Below, piece by piece: positions 59,205-64,000 of a stretch of 64,000 nt of DNA. Location: assembly GCA_023397905.1 (NCBI GenBank), contig JAEWSZ010000186.1:1-64000 (forward strand), in the 5' to 3' direction. The stretch comes from Bacillota bacterium. Lineage in GTDB: Bacteria; Bacillota; Clostridia; Acetivibrionales; DSM-1351. Under the pieces are notes generated by a model. The model saw only the letters and a list, made by a program, of their open reading frames with translations, searched no databases and had not been told where the DNA came from. The translations under genes and the position numbers were made by a program. Within the stretch, counting starts at the first letter, position 1; each line of letters starts with the position of its first letter.

Positions 59205-60368
59205 TCAATCCTTGACCTTCACAATAAAAGCCCCTGCCACAGGCCTTTCCTTGCCCTCATAGGAAGGCTTGTTCTGAATGTGTCCATTTACAAATATCTG
59301 CGAGGTAGCGCCTCCGTCCAGCATGGCGGCTTCCTTCACTCCGAGGCCTATAAGATAATCCGCCAGTTCATTTCCCGTAAAACCCGTACTGTAGCCCGGC
59401 TGTCGTCCGTCGACCACGATCAGTACAACCCTGCCGTCCGCCTTCACTCCTATTGCGGTTCTGGGGTCATGGTTCAGCAATGTCCCCACCCACCTGTCCT
59501 TTCCGGGAGCCACATTCTTTCCGCCTTTCACCAGCATGCTTCCGCATTCATAGGCCTGGTATTTCCCGGAGAACTCAGGCTTTATGGCAATATCCAGCTT
59601 ATCGCCTGTTTTTATTCCCAGGCTGCCTGGAAGTGAAGATTTTTTTCCGTAGAAGCTGATAAGATAACTGTCCTTTTTCAATGGCGCCTGGATGGTGTCC
59701 CTGAACATGGCTGTGACAGTGTTATTTTCGATCCTTATGGATGTATTTATCAGCTTCGCCCTGTTTGTGGAACCATAGGCGTCGGTGTATAAAACGATAT
59801 CCCCGTCTTTCCCGGTCCGGTTTATGCTGTCTATAACAGCACCTGCGCCGTTGTACAGAAAGGAAATATCCGGCGTCACACTCTCAAAACGCGCTCCTCT
59901 GTCATCAACTATAAAAACAGGGTCATATCCGCTGGAAGCCATAAATATTTTTCCGTCAATGCTCACCATGCCCACAGGATCTCCGAATTCATAAAAAAAG
60001 CCGCCGTTGACGGCAGCATATGCGCCTGTACGCCGGCAAATCTCAGAAAGCATTTCAAAACCAAACACATTGTCATAGGAAAGCACAGGCTTAAATTCGA
60101 TCCGTTCATCCAGAGGGTCAAATTCAAGAGTGAATATCTCCTGCTTATAACCTCCCACGTCCAAAGAAACATGCCTGTATTCCACCGGAAAAGGTTCCTC
60201 CGGCATAGGCCCAGTCTGTCCTGAAGCCGCAGAGCCAGTACCGGGACCGGATTTTTCCGGAGGCGTTTTTTCCCCGGAAAACAAAAATTGTCCCACATAA
60301 AATACGCTGAGGGACAATATCATCAAAATTCCTATAATCATAATCAGTTTCTGATTACTTTTTTTCAT
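59205..60368 (-). CDS. Phosphodiester glycosidase (NAGPA) domain protein, membrane-anchored
   Basis: A 387-aa protein: N-terminal anchor (about 7-29), Pro/Gly/Ser linker to about 60, then a phosphodiester glycosidase (DUF2233/NAGPA) domain. Visible motifs are AAVNGGFFYEFGDPVGMV, NHDPRTAIGVKADGRVVLIVVDGRQPGYS, and MLDGGATSQIFVNGHI. Family members split sugar-1-phosphodiester bonds, so it may trim wall glycopolymers. The gene overlaps flgJ by 14 bp (GGAGG, ATG 60368), hinting at a role in passage of the flagellar rod through the wall. Confidence 0.82.
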   Translation of the reverse strand: MKKSNQKLIMIIGILMILSLSVFYVGQFLFSGEKTPPEKSGPGTGSAASGQTGPMPEEPFPVEYRHVSLDVGGYKQEIFTLEFDPLDERIEFKPVLSYDNVFGFEMLSEICRRTGAYAAVNGGFFYEFGDPVGMVSIDGKIFMASSGYDPVFIVDDRGARFESVTPDISFLYNGAGAVIDSINRTGKDGDIVLYTDAYGSTNRAKLINTSIRIENNTVTAMFRDTIQAPLKKDSYLISFYGKKSSLPGSLGIKTGDKLDIAIKPEFSGKYQAYECGSMLVKGGKNVAPGKDRWVGTLLNHDPRTAIGVKADGRVVLIVVDGRQPGYSTGFTGNELADYLIGLGVKEAAMLDGGATSQIFVNGHIQNKPSYEGKERPVAGAFIVKVKD

Positions 60369-60747
60369 CAATAACTCCTCCGGCAGCTTCGGTGGAATCG
60401 CCCGTTTTCAGATACTGCTTTGCCAGTTGCTTGTACATCACATCTGCCAATCCAATGCCTCTCTGTGAAGAAATCTCCACCAGCTGGTCATCCAGCATGG
60501 AATTGTACAGCTCCGTTGCAGTATCGCTCCCAAGATAGTCCGATTTAGGGACTGTAGCTTTCATCTGCTTGTACATCATACTAATAAAAATACTCTCAAA
60601 TTCATGGCAAACCTGCTTGAGTTGCGCAGAATCACCTTTTTCTGCCGCCGCCTTGAGCCTTTTCGCAAAATCATCCTCTGTGGAAGATGTCCGGGTGGCC
60701 TGTACGGTATCGAAAGTATTTTTTGAATTAACGCTTCCTACATCCAT
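60355..60747 (-). CDS. flgJ: Rod-binding protein, FlgJ N-terminal-like
   Basis: A 130-aa protein equal to the rod-binding half of FlgJ: LKQVCHEFESIFISMMYKQMKATVP, LGSDTATELYNSMLDDQLVEISSQRGIGLADVMYKQL. There is no muramidase domain, so it caps or chaperones the rod only; a wall-cutting enzyme must come from elsewhere. GGAGG lies before the ATG. It lies 61 bp after flgG/flhP and overlaps the glycosidase gene. Confidence 0.85.
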   Translation of the reverse strand: MDVGSVNSKNTFDTVQATRTSSTEDDFAKRLKAAAEKGDSAQLKQVCHEFESIFISMMYKQMKATVPKSDYLGSDTATELYNSMLDDQLVEISSQRGIGLADVMYKQLAKQYLKTGDSTEAAGGVIDEKK

Positions 60748-60808
60748 TTTGCCTCCATATGCATAAACTTTACGGACCGGAGCCCTTCAAGCTATTCTTC
60801 AATCATTT

Positions 60809-61621
60809 TTATCTTCTCAAATTATTTGCAATCTGAAGCATATCATCAGATGACTGGATCGCCTTGGAATTGATCTCATATGCTCTCTGAGCCACAATCA
60901 ATTTAACCATTTCGTCCACTACCTGTACGTTTGATGCTTCCAGATAATTCTGACGTATTGTACTCTGGGAAGCCGTATTTTCTGCTGCCGGAATAGGATC
61001 GCCGGTGGCCGAATTTCTGACAAACATGTTATCTCCTATGGCTTCAAGGGCATATTTGTTGGGGAAAGTAACCACGCCCAGAGTCTGATCCATGGGCACT
61101 GTTTCACCTGCCTGATTTATATAGCTCATCTGTCCCTGGGGAGAAACAACCAGTTTACTGATATCCACATCAGTATCAAAAAATATTTCCTGTTCGCCAT
61201 CATCCAACACGGAATATCCGTCTGATGTGCTGAGCTTTGCCATTCCGTCTTCAGTAATGCTTATTTTAAAGGACCCGTCTCTCGTATATTGGACCTGTCC
61301 GTTAGGACCAAGTACTGTAAAAAAGCCATCTCCTTCTATTGCAAAATCCAGCGGCGAATCAGTCTTGTCCAGATTTCCCGGATCAAAGCTCCTGACTGTG
61401 GAGTTGACTGCCGTTCCAAGACCTACCTGCAGGTTTACAGGCTTTCCTGCGTCATCAAGCACATATGCCCTTCCCATGGTCTGGTAAAGCAAATCCTTGA
61501 ATTCAGCCCGCTCTTTTTTATACCCCGAGGTATTCACATTTGCAAGGTTATTTGAAATCACATCTACATTGAACTGTTGGGCCTTCATTCCTGATCCCGC
61601 CGTCCACAATGCTCTCATCAT
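60809..61621 (-). CDS. flgG: Flagellar basal-body rod protein FlgG (FlhP-like)
   Basis: A 270-aa distal rod protein. Flg_bb_rod N-terminus NVDVISNNLANVNTSGYKKERAEF, the central DFAIEGDGFFTVLGPNGQVQYTRDGSF, and C-terminal coiled-coil end ASNVQVVDEMVKLIVAQRAYEINSKAIQ. It follows flgF by 79 bp. The mbl-flhO-flhP order is that of Bacillus, so flhP is the positional counterpart. Confidence 0.93.
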   Translation of the reverse strand: MMRALWTAGSGMKAQQFNVDVISNNLANVNTSGYKKERAEFKDLLYQTMGRAYVLDDAGKPVNLQVGLGTAVNSTVRSFDPGNLDKTDSPLDFAIEGDGFFTVLGPNGQVQYTRDGSFKISITEDGMAKLSTSDGYSVLDDGEQEIFFDTDVDISKLVVSPQGQMSYINQAGETVPMDQTLGVVTFPNKYALEAIGDNMFVRNSATGDPIPAAENTASQSTIRQNYLEASNVQVVDEMVKLIVAQRAYEINSKAIQSSDDMLQIANNLRR

Positions 61622-61700
61622 AGCTTTTTGACCTCTTTTCCTATGTATTTACAAAATCAACTGTATTACTTTTAAATTGTTAACTGTTTATATAAATATT

Positions 61701-62501
61701 TTATCTTACGACGCCAACTTCGTTTACAGCCTTCTCCAGTGTGGAATCCTGGGCCTGAAGCACCTTCTGGTTTGCCTCGTAAGCCCTCATCACAGTTATC
61801 ATATCAACCATTTCGGTTATAACATTCACGTTTGACTCTTCGGTGTAACCCTGCTTGATGGTTCCGCTGAACTCCTCAACATCGCTGCCGTCATTCTGAA
61901 CAAGGTTATCGCCGTACTTTCTCAGTTTGGTCGCATCTGAAAACTGTGCTATCCTGAGTGTGTCTATAATCTCGCCGTTCTGGACGATGTTGCCCCTGCT
62001 GTCGACTGCAAAATCACCGTTTTCCATTATGATGGGCCCGTTTTCACCCATTACATAGTTCCCGTCCTTGGTCACCAGCTGGTTGTTCTGGTTCAGTACA
62101 AATTCCCCGTCCTTGGTGTAGTACTCTTTTAAATTGTTATTGTCATTTGGATCTAGCACACCGATTGTAAAAAACCCGGGTTTGGTTGTTTCCCCTGTGT
62201 TGTCGTCGCTTATAGCCATATCAAAATTGTTGTTTGTCTGGCTTAACTGCCCCTGGGTATAATATGTGAATATCTCGCCCACATCGCTGCTCAGCTCCAT
62301 TGTACCTATATTGGGAGAAGAGCCCATCGGGCTTTCGGTATCGTGTATACGCTTGGTCAGAAGTTCCGGAAAACTCTCAAAAACAACGGTATCCTTTTTA
62401 AATGCCGCCGTATTGACGTTTGCCAGATTATTGGTAATAACATCCAGCTTCTTACTATTTGCAATCATGCTCCATGCTGAAGTATATAGTCCTCTTATCA
62501 T
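61701..62501 (-). CDS. flgF: Flagellar basal-body rod protein FlgF (FlhO-like)
   Basis: A 266-aa rod/hook family protein: LDVITNNLANVNTAAFKKDTVVF at the N-terminus and the C-terminal ESNVNVITEMVDMITVMRAYEANQKVLQ. The middle is shorter and more divergent than FlgG, as in FlhO. GAGGAG lies before the ATG. It is located between mbl and flgG and is exported by the flagellar type III system. Confidence 0.9.
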   Translation of the reverse strand: MIRGLYTSAWSMIANSKKLDVITNNLANVNTAAFKKDTVVFESFPELLTKRIHDTESPMGSSPNIGTMELSSDVGEIFTYYTQGQLSQTNNNFDMAISDDNTGETTKPGFFTIGVLDPNDNNNLKEYYTKDGEFVLNQNNQLVTKDGNYVMGENGPIIMENGDFAVDSRGNIVQNGEIIDTLRIAQFSDATKLRKYGDNLVQNDGSDVEEFSGTIKQGYTEESNVNVITEMVDMITVMRAYEANQKVLQAQDSTLEKAVNEVGVVR

Positions 62502-62646
62502 GAGAAATCTCCTCGCTAAAAGTTATCACTAATTTATCGGTATTTTTTCTCCATAACTTAATACAAAAAATCCAAAAACTAAAATAATATAAAATAATAA
62601 TGGATCACTGCAAAATAAGAAAATTTGCGGCAATCCATTTTAAAAA

Positions 62647-63675
62647 CTATCTCCTGTAATTTCCTCTGTTTTCGGAAAGTGCGCTCTCCTCAATGGCCTC
62701 AATATTGTCCAGGGCCTTTCCTGTTCCAAGGGCGACGCAGGATATGGAATCATCGGCAATGATGACATTTATGCCCGTCTTCTCCTGCAGAAGCTTGTCA
62801 AGCCCGTAAATCAGACTTCCTCCGCCGGTCATGACAATACCCCTGTCGCTGATATCCGCCGCCAATTCCGGAGGAGTGCGTTCCAGAACCGAATGGACGG
62901 CCTCAACTACACTTGAAATAGGTTCCTCAAGCGCTTCCATCATCTCTGTGGAAGAAATGGTTATGGTCTTTGGCAGTCCCGATATGAGATTTCTGCCCCT
63001 GATGTCCATCGTCACTTCCTGAACTCTGGGAAATACCGTACCGATGTTTATTTTCAATTCTTCAGCCGTTCTCTCGCCTATCATGATATTGTGCTTTTTG
63101 CGCATATATCTCACAATCGCTTCATCAAACTTGTCGCCCGCCACCTTGATGGACGTGCTGACTACCGTGCCTCCCAGGGATATTACGGCTATGTCCGTGG
63201 TACCTCCGCCCATGTCGACAACCATGCTTCCGCAGGCTTTTGCAATATCTATCCCGGCCCCTATTGCCGCAGCTATAGGCTCCTCAATCAAATATGTCTT
63301 CCTTGCGCCCGCCTGCATTGATGCGTCGATTACGGCACGCTTTTCCACCTCGGTAACACCGCTGGGCACACATACCATGATCCTGGGCTTAAAGAATTTC
63401 CTGCTGCCTGTAACTTTATTTATAAAATATTTCAGCATACGCTCGGTAATATCATAATCCGAAATTACACCTTCTCTGAGAGGCCTTATGGCAACTATGT
63501 TACCGGGAGTCCTTCCCAGCATTCTCCTGGCCTCTTCTCCGACCGCCAGCAGCTTATTTGTATTTTTATCTATAGCAACAACAGATGGTTCCCTCAGAAC
63601 AATACCTTTTCCTTTAATATATACAAGCACCGTAGCCGTGCCCAGATCAATTCCGATATCCTGTCCAAATCCCAA
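62647..63675 (-). CDS. mbl: Cell-shape actin homologue, MreB/Mbl family
   Basis: Forms membrane-associated filaments that guide cell-wall synthesis. A 342-aa protein with actin-fold motifs: DIGIDLGTATVLVYIKGKGIVL (phosphate 1), VVDMGGGTTDIAVISLGG (phosphate 2), GIVMTGGGSLIYGLDKLL (adenosine). GERTAEELKINIGTVFP and RTPPELAADI are characteristic of MreB/Mbl. The start is TTG 63675 with GGGAG nine bases upstream. Position beside flhO-flhP marks it as the Mbl counterpart. Confidence 0.93.
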   Translation of the reverse strand: MGFGQDIGIDLGTATVLVYIKGKGIVLREPSVVAIDKNTNKLLAVGEEARRMLGRTPGNIVAIRPLREGVISDYDITERMLKYFINKVTGSRKFFKPRIMVCVPSGVTEVEKRAVIDASMQAGARKTYLIEEPIAAAIGAGIDIAKACGSMVVDMGGGTTDIAVISLGGTVVSTSIKVAGDKFDEAIVRYMRKKHNIMIGERTAEELKINIGTVFPRVQEVTMDIRGRNLISGLPKTITISSTEMMEALEEPISSVVEAVHSVLERTPPELAADISDRGIVMTGGGSLIYGLDKLLQEKTGINVIIADDSISCVALGTGKALDNIEAIEESALSENRGNYRR

Positions 63676-63930
63676 ATACAACAACTCCCTTAAAGTCAAA
63701 ATTATCTATTATTTATATTATCATATTCCACTAATTATGCAATATTTTTGTAAGCTTTTGATAATATTTGAGTAAAAATTTAATATTTTGTAAAATTTGG
63801 TTGGGAAATAATTTCTCTAATATGAATTGGCATCTTGCAAATTTACTTCCGCCAAACTAAAATAGTTTTAATAGAAGCGTTAGATTTATTCTTTTATAGT
63901 TAATATTTTATTATACGGAGGCAACATATA

Positions 63931-64000
63931 TGAATTGGTTCAGAAAATTTATGTCGGGCAGGTACGGAGTCGACCAGCTGTCGGTAGGATTGCTCATCCT
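63931..64000 (+). CDS. Start of a membrane-protein gene, cut by the window edge
   Basis: ATG at 63931 with GGAGG eight bases upstream opens a frame reading MNWFRKFMSGRYGVDQLSVG and then hydrophobic residues up to the last base. It probably continues as a short membrane protein of a kind common in Clostridia, but too little is visible to name it. The 63676-63930 gap before it is AT-rich and should hold the divergent promoters. Confidence 0.6.

Overview
The window looks like part of the chromosome of an anaerobic, spore-forming, motile Clostridia species, probably in the broad Clostridium cluster III (Acetivibrio/Ruminiclostridium) neighbourhood. That placement rests on gene content only. Sporulation is shown by spoVG, spoVT, yabP, yabQ and a Spo0E-like gene. 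Motility is shown by flgF/flhO, flgG/flhP, a flgJ-like gene and a chemoreceptor. Promoters and ribosome-binding sites are typically Firmicute (TTGACA-17-TATAAT, GGAGG), and TTG or GTG starts are frequent. I recognised no insertion sequence, prophage or CRISPR array.

Layout. 0-3 kb: an ECF sigma/anti-sigma pair and fabH. 3.3-8.3 kb: a five-gene surface-glycan operon (acyltransferase, PIG-L deacetylase, SDR epimerase, nucleotide-sugar dehydrogenase, glycosyltransferase). 8.4-12.9 kb: a large FtsX-type ABC exporter with a divergent TetR regulator whose operator sits on both promoters. 13-14.2 kb: a deleted surface-protein remnant, a Spo0E-like gene and initiator tRNA. 14.4-17.5 kb: an unusual operon joining a miniature [FeFe]-hydrogenase-like Fe-S protein to a three-gene importer, read from a near-ideal promoter overlapped by a perfect 40-bp palindrome. 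17.6-20.2 kb: a BRCT protein and an SOS-box-controlled Y-family polymerase. 20.4-32.6 kb: a sugar locus read leftwards, with pseudo-kinase, YesN regulator, LytS/YesM kinase, membrane-tethered binding protein, then permease, binding protein, ATPase, rhamnose mutarotase-like and UroD-like genes, and finally a chemoreceptor. 32.8-34.8 kb: a PatB-type C-S lyase and a cyclophilin lipoprotein. 34.9-40.5 kb: an iron-siderophore import operon led by an AraC/binding-protein fusion, with an operator nearly identical to the core of the 14.4-kb palindrome. 40.8 kb: tRNA-Leu. 41-58.5 kb: the conserved S1/divIC/yabQ/yabP/rqcP/hup/mazG/ssb/spoVT/prsA/mfd/pth/prs/glmU/spoVG/purR block, then murC on the other strand. 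58.6-64 kb: fabZ, a phosphodiester glycosidase, flgJ-like, flhP, flhO, mbl, and the start of a membrane-protein gene.

How the parts work together. The sugar locus resembles the XylFII-LytS-YesN three-component systems, in which a tethered binding protein reports ligand to a kinase that switches on the transporter. The iron locus and the hydrogenase-like/ABC operon appear to share one regulator, which suggests that both respond to metal supply. The housekeeping block is ordinary apart from three changes: GlmU has lost its uridylyltransferase motif but keeps its acetyltransferase, a VapBC toxin-antitoxin pair sits where ctc (L25) is expected, and the SSB lacks the usual C-terminal tip.

Other notable signals are degenerate 7-nt tandem repeats that abut the stop codons of three unrelated genes in the same register, an internal ribosome-binding site with a lipoprotein signal inside the AraC fusion gene, and a PurBox pair at purR. 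All function calls come from reading the sequence; no database search was possible.
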